From a virus, in IMG/VR virus record IMGVR_UViG_3300034061_000870, positions 1 to 30,109 of that record: a stretch of 30,109 nt of DNA; one strand, written 5' to 3'. The notes beneath the pieces are model-generated. The model was not told the DNA's origin and ran no database searches. It worked only from the letters and a program-made list of their open reading frames with translations. The translations under genes were made by a program, and so were the position numbers. This document shows positions 1-5,706 of the stretch, piece after piece; position 1 is the first letter of the stretch, and every line of letters starts with the position of its first letter.

Positions 1-66
1 GTACAACTGCGCCTGTGTGTGCGAGTTTTTTACCCACCCCCCTTCTATACGGTAGGGGGTATCGGA
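1..66. other. Noncoding left edge with C-rich/G-rich dyad
   Basis: This is the sequence downstream of the last minus-strand gene. It holds a short dyad, accccc at 36-41 and gggggt at 55-60, with a run of six T at 26-31 on the plus strand. No T-run follows the dyad on the minus strand, so it does not look like a standard terminator for the HNH gene. A G-rich stretch next to an HNH gene can mark a packaging or cos region in actinophages, but nothing here proves that. Confidence 0.3.
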
Positions 67-369
67 TTACTGTGGTGGTTTGTTTCCTCTGCGACTGTTG
101 CACGATCTATGAGCTGCAATAAGAGGGCTAGAGGGGTCACCGGGGTAGTAGTGGTCAGCCGTAAAGGGGTCACCCAACCTACGCCCCTGCCCACATAGCC
201 AACACACAGTTGCAGTGTCTCTAACTATCTTTGCTTGTTTTGCGTAGTTTCCTTTGTAATGAGGTCTAGTAGCGTTCCTAGTAGCATCCGCAAGGCGTTG
301 GCAGTCATTGCATAGTGACGGATTACGGTGCAGTGCCTTGCACTTTAGACAAGGTTTATTAAATCCCAT
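67..369 (-). CDS. HNH endonuclease
   Basis: A 100-residue protein with a zinc-binding HNH fold. Two N-terminal CxxC pairs (CLKC at 8-11 and CNDC at about 20-23) precede the nuclease core: CWLC at about 56-59, ADHYYPGD (the DH of the HNH motif) and AHRSCNSRRGNKP, the usual histidine, last zinc cysteine and asparagine. Small HNH proteins of this type are commonly encoded beside terminase in phages with the HK97-type head and are thought to help packaging cleavage. Here it is the last gene of the minus-strand series and overlaps the gene before it by 11 bases. Terminase itself is not seen, so the packaging role is inferred. Confidence 0.85.
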   Translation of the reverse strand: MGFNKPCLKCKALHRNPSLCNDCQRLADATRNATRPHYKGNYAKQAKIVRDTATVCWLCGQGRRLGDPFTADHYYPGDPSSPLIAAHRSCNSRRGNKPPQ

Positions 370-922
370 TTGCTTTAACGATTACTTTGCCATTCGTATA
401 GGAGCGATACTGGTCTACCGTACCCCTAGTGTTGGGGTCATGCATACTCGCACTTTCAATTGCTCTTAATGCTGAAAAATCGTGGTTTCTATGCCAGCCC
501 GGTGCGTATTGTTTTTCAGCTAATGAACCTAGTGCTAGCTCTGCACCTGATCCAATAGCCCAATAAGGGCTGGCTGTTAGTACGCTCAAGTTCTCGCTGA
601 TGAGGAATGCTTTGCCATGCGTGACAAGTAAGGCTTCTGCATCCATCTCTGAATCTTTTATCTTGTTATCTATCAACGGCATAACCTTAACGACCATCCA
701 CTTAATCCAGTTGCCTGACTTAACAACGTCTATTGGTGGCTTGGGGTATTCGATTGAATACTGCAACTGATCGCACACTCTTGCGCTTCCGGCTACTCCG
801 ATAAGCCATGTGTCTTGCTGAACGATCTTGTGCATGTCAGGGTGAATAAGGTTTGACGTTATGCCTTGGTCTGCCGTTAGCGTGGCAAAGTTGTTGCCTG
901 TTGTTGTGATGATCGTGGTCAT
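359..922 (-). CDS. HslV/proteasome-beta-like Ntn-hydrolase
   Basis: A 187-residue protein that reads like the proteolytic subunit HslV (family T1). After removal of Met1 it begins TTIITTTG, giving an N-terminal threonine nucleophile as in HslV (TTIVSV). Asp18 in TADQG falls at mature position 17, exactly where HslV and proteasome beta subunits have the catalytic aspartate. Lys32 in MHKI is near the family lysine 33. WLIGVAGSA and WAIGSGAELALGSL match the HslV AGFAGG and AIGSGG blocks (Ser125). No HslU/ClpX-type ATPase is visible nearby. Likely a threonine peptidase or a repurposed Ntn-hydrolase; substrate unknown. It overlaps its upstream neighbour by ATGA. Confidence 0.75.
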   Translation of the reverse strand: MTTIITTTGNNFATLTADQGITSNLIHPDMHKIVQQDTWLIGVAGSARVCDQLQYSIEYPKPPIDVVKSGNWIKWMVVKVMPLIDNKIKDSEMDAEALLVTHGKAFLISENLSVLTASPYWAIGSGAELALGSLAEKQYAPGWHRNHDFSALRAIESASMHDPNTRGTVDQYRSYTNGKVIVKANGI

Positions 923-1215
923 AGCTTTAGTCCGTCTGTTAGGTGTACGCCGTATCTAACTAGGTCAGCTGCTGATTGCATCCCGGCTAAGTATTCATTG
1001 GTAATAGATGAGTCACCCAGTACGCGATAGGCAGCCATTGCTTCTATCTCTGCATCTAAGACGGATGCTATCGCCATGCGTGTAATCCCTACGCTTAGGC
1101 TCATACGCTTGATGCTGGCTTCTAGCTTGTCAATGTCTGCTTCTGGCTTGTTCTTTAATGCTGACCGCACTAGGTCGTTGTGAATCGTCACGCCAACAGT
1201 ATCTGTCCAGTTCAT
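919..1215 (-). CDS. Hypothetical protein, 98 residues
   Basis: I do not recognise this protein. It is soluble-looking and mostly alpha-helical, with charged and alanine-rich helices (for example EADIDKLEASIKRM and DAEIEAMAAYRVL). It has no cysteines, signal peptide or membrane segment. Its stop overlaps the start of the HslV-like gene (ATGA), so the two are probably translationally coupled and may act together, but that is only context. Confidence 0.7.
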   Translation of the reverse strand: MNWTDTVGVTIHNDLVRSALKNKPEADIDKLEASIKRMSLSVGITRMAIASVLDAEIEAMAAYRVLGDSSITNEYLAGMQSAADLVRYGVHLTDGLKL

Positions 1216-1227
1216 GCGCTTAGTCTA

Positions 1228-1344
1228 TTAAGGTCTAAGACTTGATTTGTCTATTGACACGTTGGCTGCTTGTAAGCATTCCCAGTAACTCTCGTGGTCT
1301 TGTGTATCACAACCAGCGCGACAGATGCCATTAGGTTCAGTCAT
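1228..1344 (-). CDS. Small conserved-looking Cys protein, 38 residues
   Basis: A short reading frame found in the gap between two longer genes. It starts MTEPNGICRAGCDTQDHESY and ends SSLRP. The ATG overlaps the stop of the upstream HNH gene as TAATG. The pattern CRxGCxTQDHxSYxxC is one I associate with tiny proteins of many actinophages, usually unnamed; three cysteines and a histidine suggest a metal site or redox knuckle. Function unknown. Confidence 0.6.
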   Translation of the reverse strand: MTEPNGICRAGCDTQDHESYWECLQAANVSIDKSSLRP

Positions 1345-1625
1345 TAGTCATCCCAACTATTCTTTAGCCAGCCCTCAGCCTTACCTTGTGCCGGGTTCTG
1401 AGTTATGTAAGTGTGGCAAGGTCTGCACAACAGCGCAAGGTTATCTTTGTCCACAATGCTTCCACCTCTAGCGCGTGTCTTGATCTCATGTACGTCTGTT
1501 GCATAAGCAATAGCGCAACGCTGACAAGCAGGGAAGTCCCGTAGCAACTCTTGGACTAACTTACGCCGTTGAGTTGCGTACAGGCTTTCCATCTTTTTAG
1601 AGCGTGGTCTTATTGGCTTAGTCAT
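1344..1625 (-). CDS. HNH endonuclease (McrA/Cas9-like HNH fold)
   Basis: A 93-residue HNH nuclease of the compact zinc type. The core is CQRC at about 34-37, DVHEIKTRARGGS (histidine of the beta hairpin), DKDNLALLCRPCH (asparagine, second CxxC and last histidine) and ITQNP. The basic N-terminus (KPIRPRSKK) probably contacts DNA. It overlaps the zinc protein upstream by 8 bases and the 38-residue frame downstream by TAATG. It could be a free-standing homing-type nuclease or a processing nuclease; it lacks any extra DNA-binding domain. The family call is firm, the role is not. Confidence 0.85.
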   Translation of the reverse strand: MTKPIRPRSKKMESLYATQRRKLVQELLRDFPACQRCAIAYATDVHEIKTRARGGSIVDKDNLALLCRPCHTYITQNPAQGKAEGWLKNSWDD

Positions 1626-1887
1626 TAAACGGTAAGTCCCTAACCTTGCCTATGCAGTGTTGTTTCATTACCTGCATTGCAACGTGAAGCGCAGGTTCTT
1701 GATCAGTAATCTTTATGGCTTCAAGAGCTTCAATGATTGTTTCTCTGTAAGCAATAAGGCTCTTGTTGCGATAACAACTTGGGCATTGGTGCAACACGGT
1801 TGGTGGATCAGTTTTGTAGTCGTGGACTTGCCACCAGCCATCCCCAATCGAGGATGACCGGGGGCAGTAGCCACACTTATTTGTCAT
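1618..1887 (-). CDS. Small zinc-finger-like protein
   Basis: An 89-residue protein with two CxxC pairs, CGYC near residue 5 and CPSC near 35, which would form one zinc knuckle or ribbon. The remainder is helical (RETIIEALEAIKI). It sits between a membrane protein and an HNH gene with overlaps at both ends. A DNA- or protein-binding accessory role is possible; I do not recognise the family. Confidence 0.65.
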   Translation of the reverse strand: MTNKCGYCPRSSSIGDGWWQVHDYKTDPPTVLHQCPSCYRNKSLIAYRETIIEALEAIKITDQEPALHVAMQVMKQHCIGKVRDLPFND

Positions 1888-2080
1888 CAGTGAACGGCTT
1901 ACTTAGTTCATCTGTGTATGCGTATTCACGGTCTAGCTTTGCAAAGATTGGCTCTAATGAGTCACCCTCATCGTTAAGGTGTACAAACTCCATCTTGCTG
2001 TGGTGCAATGCTAGGCGATAGCCTGCGAGAAACGTCACTATTGTCACTGTCACTACTGATAAAACTAAGGCGATAATCAT
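1877..2080 (-). CDS. Single-pass membrane protein
   Basis: I place the start at the ATG at 2080, which overlaps the SSB stop as ATGA, rather than at an upstream TTG at 2086. The 67-residue product begins MIIALVLSVVTVTIVTFLAG, a clear transmembrane segment, followed by a charged, acidic cytoplasmic-type tail (SLEPIFAKLDREYAYTDELS). Such small membrane proteins are common phage accessory factors, for instance in superinfection exclusion, but nothing specific identifies this one. Confidence 0.6.
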   Translation of the reverse strand: MIIALVLSVVTVTIVTFLAGYRLALHHSKMEFVHLNDEGDSLEPIFAKLDREYAYTDELSKPFTDDK

Positions 2081-2451
2081 AACCAAGGGTCACTTTCTGG
2101 TGCTGTTGCTTTTGCTTTGGATGCCTTGACCACTGCTGCAATTTCATCAGCTGTAATCTCAACGGTTGTACGCTCAACGCCGTTCTTGTCCTCGTACTTT
2201 ACTACTTTGCACTTACCTACAACTAGGATCGGCTGACCCTTTTTGAATGTGTCTACTGCTGACTCAGCTAATCCACGCCATAAAACAATGTCGAAGTAGC
2301 TTGTGTCACCGTCTGACCATGTGCCGTCTTGTGCTTTCTTGCGCTCATTACAAGCAATGCGCATCTTGCAACGGCTTACGCCTGATGCAGTTACTTGGAA
2401 GTCTGGCTCAAAGACCAGATTTCCAGATGCTGTGATTGTTGGTAGTGCCAT
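2077..2451 (-). CDS. ssb: Single-stranded DNA-binding protein
   Basis: A 124-residue OB-fold SSB that coats single-stranded DNA in replication and recombination. Family signs are the N-terminal ITASGNLVFEPDFQVT strand, the region SYFDIVLWRGLAESAVDTFKKGQ and the strand pair ILVVGKCKVVKYEDKNG. The tail is short and ends in DPWL, an acidic-hydrophobic tip comparable to the DDIPF tip with which bacterial SSBs recruit partners. It is smaller than the typical bacterial protein (about 150-180 residues) because the linker is short. Its start overlaps the WhiB stop (TAATG), placing it in the recombination operon with RusA and the Rad52-like protein. Confidence 0.92.
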   Translation of the reverse strand: MALPTITASGNLVFEPDFQVTASGVSRCKMRIACNERKKAQDGTWSDGDTSYFDIVLWRGLAESAVDTFKKGQPILVVGKCKVVKYEDKNGVERTTVEITADEIAAVVKASKAKATAPESDPWL

Positions 2452-2783
2452 TAGATTGCTCCTGCTTCTCTTAATCGCTCACGGTATGTGCGCGAATTCT
2501 TTGCTTGATTTGTTTCTTGTTGGAAGTGATGTTTGTATTCCTCATCTATCCGTATTGGTGTGATGCCAAAGAACCTGCGTAAAGCTACACGTTCCTTGTC
2601 TGATGTTCCTGCCCACCAACCCTCGACCTTTACCTTTAACGAATAGTCAAGGCAAGCATCAAAGATTGGACACCGTAGGCAAGTCTTTTTAAGTAAGTCC
2701 TCGATCTTGGGACTTATGTTGTTAGTTGGAAAAAATAGTTCTGGGTCTAACCCAATACAAGCTGCGCCCTCTGTGTTAAACAT
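2451..2783 (-). CDS. WhiB-family transcription factor (first copy)
   Basis: An iron-sulfur-type WhiB-like regulator of about 110 residues. The four conserved cysteines are visible: one in EGAACIG near the N-terminus, then CLRCPIFDAC (CxxCxxxxxC), followed by the hallmark turn EGWWAGTSDKER and a basic C-terminal region. Phage WhiB proteins usually act on the host sigma factor or on host WhiB targets. I prefer the ATG at 2783 because GAGG lies just upstream of it, while an ATG at 2801 would add six residues. It overlaps the end of rusA by 8 bases. The C-terminal extension after residue 70 is rich in charged residues. Confidence 0.9.
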   Translation of the reverse strand: MFNTEGAACIGLDPELFFPTNNISPKIEDLLKKTCLRCPIFDACLDYSLKVKVEGWWAGTSDKERVALRRFFGITPIRIDEEYKHHFQQETNQAKNSRTYRERLREAGAI

Positions 2784-3195
2784 CCTGCACCTCGCTTGCA
2801 ATGATCTGGCAACCTATTCTGTCTGTGGCGTATTGCTTAGATGCGCTCACAGCTATAACCAAGGCATCGTCTGTGTATAGTCCACCAGTTGTGAGTCCGT
2901 CAAAGGTTGAGCGAATCAACTTATCTAAATCAGGCTTAACACTTGGCCACTTACGATTGACGGTCTTAGGTCTAGGCAAGTGAAACACCAGTGCGATCTC
3001 TACCGGGGTAGTCAATGTCCACTGTTCTGCATTGGGCCATTTACTAGCTCGATACTCTTGGGTTTGCGTTGCTACGGCTTCGCGCCAAGGCTTAACCTTT
3101 TTGCTTGACTCAACCATAACCACGCGACCATTCTTTACAAAGCCATTCTTAGAACCTTGCGGTGCTGGCTCGCCTTCAACGAAATAACTAATCAT
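2776..3195 (-). CDS. rusA: RusA-family Holliday junction resolvase
   Basis: A 139-residue RusA-like endodeoxyribonuclease that would cut branched DNA before packaging. It starts with FVEGEPAPQGSKNGFV, the typical RusA opening, and carries the metal-binding stretch KPDLDKLIRSTFDGL with GGLYTDDALV, which supplies the catalytic aspartates. Length is normal for the family (about 120-140). It lies between a PD-(D/E)XK-like gene and WhiB/SSB in one overlapping operon, consistent with recombination-dependent replication. Confidence 0.92.
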   Translation of the reverse strand: MISYFVEGEPAPQGSKNGFVKNGRVVMVESSKKVKPWREAVATQTQEYRASKWPNAEQWTLTTPVEIALVFHLPRPKTVNRKWPSVKPDLDKLIRSTFDGLTTGGLYTDDALVIAVSASKQYATDRIGCQIIASEVQDV

Positions 3196-3679
3196 TCCAA
3201 GTCACCTTAGTTGCGCCGTTCATGCTGATAAATGCGTTCTCACGTTCTACAAGTCCACCGTTAATCGTTGCCTGAGTAGCTGTAACTTCATATCTGATAT
3301 CTGGCACATACGTTCCGTCTTTTGTAGTAATGAATTGCATTAGTAAAACATCATCTGGAATTAAATACAGAAACCCTATGAAAGGAACTCCTAAAGCTAG
3401 TGCTGCCGATCTTCCGCTTTCTACTTTGCTTCTAGTTATTAGCCACTCTTTATTCCAGTTGCAGAGTTGCCGGTATGTCATGTTGCGCGACTTCTGCTCA
3501 ACTACTCCAACAATGTCGCGCCCATTGACAATGACTGCATCTACGGCTGCGCTTGAATCTTTAGGTGTCTGGGCATAAGTCATCTGAGGATACTTGTTCT
3601 CAAACAACCAGACTGCTCGCTGTTCGTACTCTAAAGACTTTTGACCACGTTTTGTATTTACATCTAAGTTAGTCATCAT
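3188..3679 (-). CDS. PD-(D/E)XK-like nuclease
   Basis: A 163-residue protein with the outline of a restriction-endonuclease fold: an N-terminal helix containing EYEQRAVWLFE, then AAVDAVIV (catalytic aspartate), and after a short gap VGVVEQKSR, giving ExK. The following helix carries YRQLCNW and a second helix KVESGRSAALALG. This is the PD-(D/E)XK arrangement used by phage exonucleases and resolvases. Next to a Rad52-like annealing protein it could be the exonuclease partner of a recombination pair, though it is shorter than YqaJ/Exo enzymes. The start may be either of two consecutive ATGs; GAGG lies about 10 bases upstream. Confidence 0.55.
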   Translation of the reverse strand: MMTNLDVNTKRGQKSLEYEQRAVWLFENKYPQMTYAQTPKDSSAAVDAVIVNGRDIVGVVEQKSRNMTYRQLCNWNKEWLITRSKVESGRSAALALGVPFIGFLYLIPDDVLLMQFITTKDGTYVPDIRYEVTATQATINGGLVERENAFISMNGATKVTWND

Positions 3680-3818
3680 CTACTACTAACCTCAACTTAG
3701 CTACTAAAGCATCTTGTTGCTCTTGTAATTGGCGCGGTAAGGATTGCGCGAAAGCCATGATCAGCATTCCAAAGAATCCACCTAGCAGGAATAACACTGC
3801 TCCTAATACAAAGCTCAT
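3669..3818 (-). CDS. Small membrane protein, 49 residues
   Basis: A short frame in the gap between the Rad52-like and nuclease genes. It begins MSFVLGAVLFLLGGFFGMLI, one hydrophobic segment, followed by an amphipathic tail rich in Gln (PRQLQEQQDALVAKLRL) ending in three aspartates. Its ATG overlaps the upstream stop (ATGA) and its end overlaps the next start. Coding status rests on these overlaps and the clean membrane pattern. Function unknown. Confidence 0.6.
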   Translation of the reverse strand: MSFVLGAVLFLLGGFFGMLIMAFAQSLPRQLQEQQDALVAKLRLVVDDD

Positions 3819-4378
3819 GCGCCTAACTCAACTTTCTTGTTGTCAAAGATCAGCCGTAGATTGCGCTTCTCTGCATCGGTGAATGCGCCACCCTGAATAA
3901 GCGGTACGACCTCAGTTAGTTCAATTAGTGATCCAGCGTTACCGATTCGTTCAATCATCTTCTGAGTAGTTGTGCTTAGTTCTTTAGTGGCTTTAGGTGC
4001 TGGCTTACTTTCACCGGGTGCTTCCTTTGCCCAAAGATCAAGTGCAACACCAAAGCGCATTGCTGCATTCCTGATTGCGTTACCGATTGCGCCCTTAGTC
4101 ATGTCAAACTTGTCGCGCCCCTGTGGTTCACCGTAGCCATAGCGAGTGACACCGCAGATAGTTAGTTCAATCCATAGACCGCCGTTCGAGTCAAACGCTG
4201 GTAGTCCTGCATCTGTAAACGCTAAAGGCTTCCAAGTCCACAACGGGTCTACTTGTAGCAAACGATCTGTAACCCATGCGTGACTGACGTAATCTAATTG
4301 CAAACCGCCAGTTGGTAGCTTTTGAATCTGCTCTTTAGGAAACGGTGCGCGTAACGCATCCTGTTGTTCTTGTTTCAT
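3815..4378 (-). CDS. Rad52/DdrA-like single-strand annealing protein
   Basis: A 187-residue protein whose first ~120 residues look like the Rad52-type annealing domain found in many phages (Sak/DdrA group). Key blocks are APFPKEQIQKLP, GLQLDYVSHAWVTDRLLQVD, a strand ICGVTRYGYGEP, and the helix FDMTKGAIGNAIRNAAMRFG followed by VALDLW. A flexible proline/alanine linker (about 120-132) leads to a small helical C-terminal domain. It would anneal complementary single strands in recombination-dependent replication; the neighbouring nuclease, RusA and SSB fit this. RecT/Erf alternatives fit less well. Confidence 0.78.
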   Translation of the reverse strand: MKQEQQDALRAPFPKEQIQKLPTGGLQLDYVSHAWVTDRLLQVDPLWTWKPLAFTDAGLPAFDSNGGLWIELTICGVTRYGYGEPQGRDKFDMTKGAIGNAIRNAAMRFGVALDLWAKEAPGESKPAPKATKELSTTTQKMIERIGNAGSLIELTEVVPLIQGGAFTDAEKRNLRLIFDNKKVELGA

Positions 4379-4596
4379 GCTTTGTTCCTGTTCTCTTGTA
4401 TGTTTTGAAGTTTGCTTACGAGTGTGTAGAAGTCTTGACGGCTCATCTTGGTCGTGTCAAAAGGTCTATCAAGAAGGGCTGACATAAACTCAACCTGATG
4501 CGCTGGATGTGTGATGCCTAGGTATTCAAGCATCTTTCTGATCTTGTGCTTCTCATCTAGTGATGCGCGTTCCATTGAGAAAGGTACGAAACTCAT
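4375..4596 (-). CDS. Hypothetical protein, 73 residues
   Basis: I do not recognise this protein. It is soluble and helical, with EKHKIRKMLEYLGI and a second helix RQDFYTLVSKLQNIQ. It overlaps both neighbours: TAATG at its start and ATGA into the Rad52-like gene, so it is firmly part of the operon and may be an accessory of the recombinase. Confidence 0.7.
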   Translation of the reverse strand: MSFVPFSMERASLDEKHKIRKMLEYLGITHPAHQVEFMSALLDRPFDTTKMSRQDFYTLVSKLQNIQENRNKA

Positions 4597-4718
4597 TAGT
4601 TACCACCTAACGCAAACCAAGTGCCAACGAATAGAACCCAACCTGCACCTACTACGGCTATTGCAGCTAGTAGGTTGCCAATAAGTCTTGCGCGTGGTGT
4701 CCAGTTCCAATTACGCAT
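4596..4718 (-). CDS. Small membrane protein, 40 residues
   Basis: A short frame starting MRNWNWTPRARLIGNLLAAI and ending WFALGGN. It has a positively charged N-terminus and one long hydrophobic stretch (about 13-37), so it should insert in the membrane. Both ends use TAATG overlaps with the adjacent genes, which is the main evidence that it is translated. Role unknown. Confidence 0.6.
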   Translation of the reverse strand: MRNWNWTPRARLIGNLLAAIAVVGAGWVLFVGTWFALGGN

Positions 4719-4879
4719 TATGCGCTCACCTCGTAGCACTCGTTGCAAAAGTCCTTAGTAGCAAGAGTTAAAAGTTCTTTTCTTGTTTGAGCTTCTACCA
4801 AAAAGCCATGCTCTGTACAAACGGCCATGTACTTCCAGCTTGTATTGCTTTTATGTGCCTTGATAATTTCTGGTTTCAT
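4718..4879 (-). CDS. Small zinc-ribbon-like protein, 53 residues
   Basis: I choose the ATG at 4879, which follows GAAGGA by a few bases; a longer frame from a TTG at 4957 would run through the promoter elements. The product has CTEHGF near its middle and FCNECYE at its end, giving a plausible C-x2-H/CxxC metal site. It is the first gene after the promoter region at 4929-5000 and so leads the recombination operon. Function unknown; a regulatory or adaptor role is possible. Confidence 0.6.
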   Translation of the reverse strand: MKPEIIKAHKSNTSWKYMAVCTEHGFLVEAQTRKELLTLATKDFCNECYEVSA

Positions 4880-4928
4880 TGCTTTGTTTCCTTCGCTTCT
4901 CTTAGAACCTTTTGGGTTCTTCCTTATG

Positions 4929-5000
4929 TGTATAACGTTAGCGTATGTGCCAGACAATTTCTACCATTTAAGCTATTTATTTATAACGTTTCTATAACGT
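4929..5000 (-). promoter_or_regulatory. Promoter with TATAACGTT repeats before the recombination operon
   Basis: In the 139-base gap between the WhiB gene and the next start, the minus strand reads TTGTCT (4957-4952), a 17-base spacer, then TATACA (4934-4929), a good sigma70-type promoter. The word AACGTTATA (tataacgtt on the plus strand) occurs at 4931-4939 and 4982-4990, with a near copy at 4993-5000; the last two are 11 bp apart, one helical turn, as in an operator. The first copy overlaps the -10 box. It probably controls the operon running left from 4879. Confidence 0.5.
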
Positions 5001-5018
5001 GTCGTTCGTACACTTGTT

Positions 5019-5357
5019 CTAATTTGTGTAGGCAAAAACCCTTAGAAACCGCCGTTTTTCTAGTTTGTCCTTTGGAACCTTGCCAGACTTGCTTAGTTTG
5101 TAACGCTCATCAGGTGTCATCCCACCCCACATACCCCATTTCTCGTCTAGCCCGATCTCTAGGCAGAAGCCCACAACTGGGCATTCTTCACATAGACGTT
5201 TAGCTGTGGCGTATAGGTGGGGTTCGTCATTCTCTGGAAAGCAAGTATCCGGGTGTGAATCTCTACAAGCTGCGGAGTACATCCATGAATCTGGAGCAGT
5301 ACAAATCAGGCACATTCCTGAATCTAGCCACGCTTCATGGTCGCAATCTTTGAGCAT
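5019..5357 (-). CDS. WhiB-family transcription factor (second copy)
   Basis: A 112-residue WhiB-like protein with the full signature: SAACRDSHPDTCFPEN (first cluster cysteine and the D-x-C-FP motif), CEECPVVGFC (CxxCxxxxxC), and WGMWGGMTPDER, the glycine-tryptophan turn, followed by a basic C-terminus (KLEKRRF). An N-terminal extension of about 25 residues adds its own CDHEAW and CLIC cysteines/histidine, perhaps a second metal site. It lies just upstream of the promoter region at 4929-5000, so it may regulate that promoter or its host counterparts. Seven bases separate it from the helicase loader gene. Confidence 0.93.
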   Translation of the reverse strand: MLKDCDHEAWLDSGMCLICTAPDSWMYSAACRDSHPDTCFPENDEPHLYATAKRLCEECPVVGFCLEIGLDEKWGMWGGMTPDERYKLSKSGKVPKDKLEKRRFLRVFAYTN

Positions 5358-5364
5358 CCATCTA

Positions 5365-5706
5365 TTATGGTCGCTTCAGTCCTAATTCCACGAGTTTGGC
5401 TCGCACATCATCTGGCATACCTTGCGACTTAGGGCTTGTGCCAATAGCTCGCACGTTGTCTATTTCGTGTTCGCGTGATCTATGACTTGTCCACATTGCG
5501 TTTAAGTGTGCCGGCATAAGTGAATCAGTTGAGTTCTTGTAGTGCTTGCCAACTGCATCACGCGCAAACTCAAAGTCCATAGTTTCGCTCAGTGCTAATG
5601 ACCAGCCTTCAACCTTTGCCCTAAATCCTGCTTCATCAGCTGCACCGAGTCGGGCATCTATCGCCATTGCAACGGCTAACACTTTGCCTACATCTGCTTT
5701 GTTCAT
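5365..5706 (-). CDS. G39P-like helicase loader (replication accessory)
   Basis: A 113-residue helical protein directly downstream of the replication initiator (TAATG overlap). Its layout, an N-terminal helix (NKADVGKVLAVAMAIDARLG), an acidic middle (EGWSLALSETMDFEFARDAV), then HYKNSTDSLMPAHLNAMW, resembles the phage helicase loader/inhibitor G39P and its many actinophage relatives, where a short helical domain precedes a flexible tail. It would bring a replicative helicase, probably the host DnaB because none is encoded here, to the origin. The assignment rests on pattern and position. Confidence 0.55.
   Translation of the reverse strand: MNKADVGKVLAVAMAIDARLGAADEAGFRAKVEGWSLALSETMDFEFARDAVGKHYKNSTDSLMPAHLNAMWTSHRSREHEIDNVRAIGTSPKSQGMPDDVRAKLVELGLKRP

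Noticed and set aside
36-60. A terminator for the HNH gene.
   Set aside because: The dyad is only 6 bp and no T-run follows it on the minus strand.
4718-4957. A longer 79-residue form of the small zinc protein.
   Set aside because: It needs a TTG start and runs through the -10 box; the ATG at 4879 has a ribosome site.
4787-5203. A 138-residue plus-strand frame across the promoter region.
   Set aside because: It crosses the small zinc protein, the promoter and the WhiB gene in antisense and shows no domain pattern despite many cysteines.
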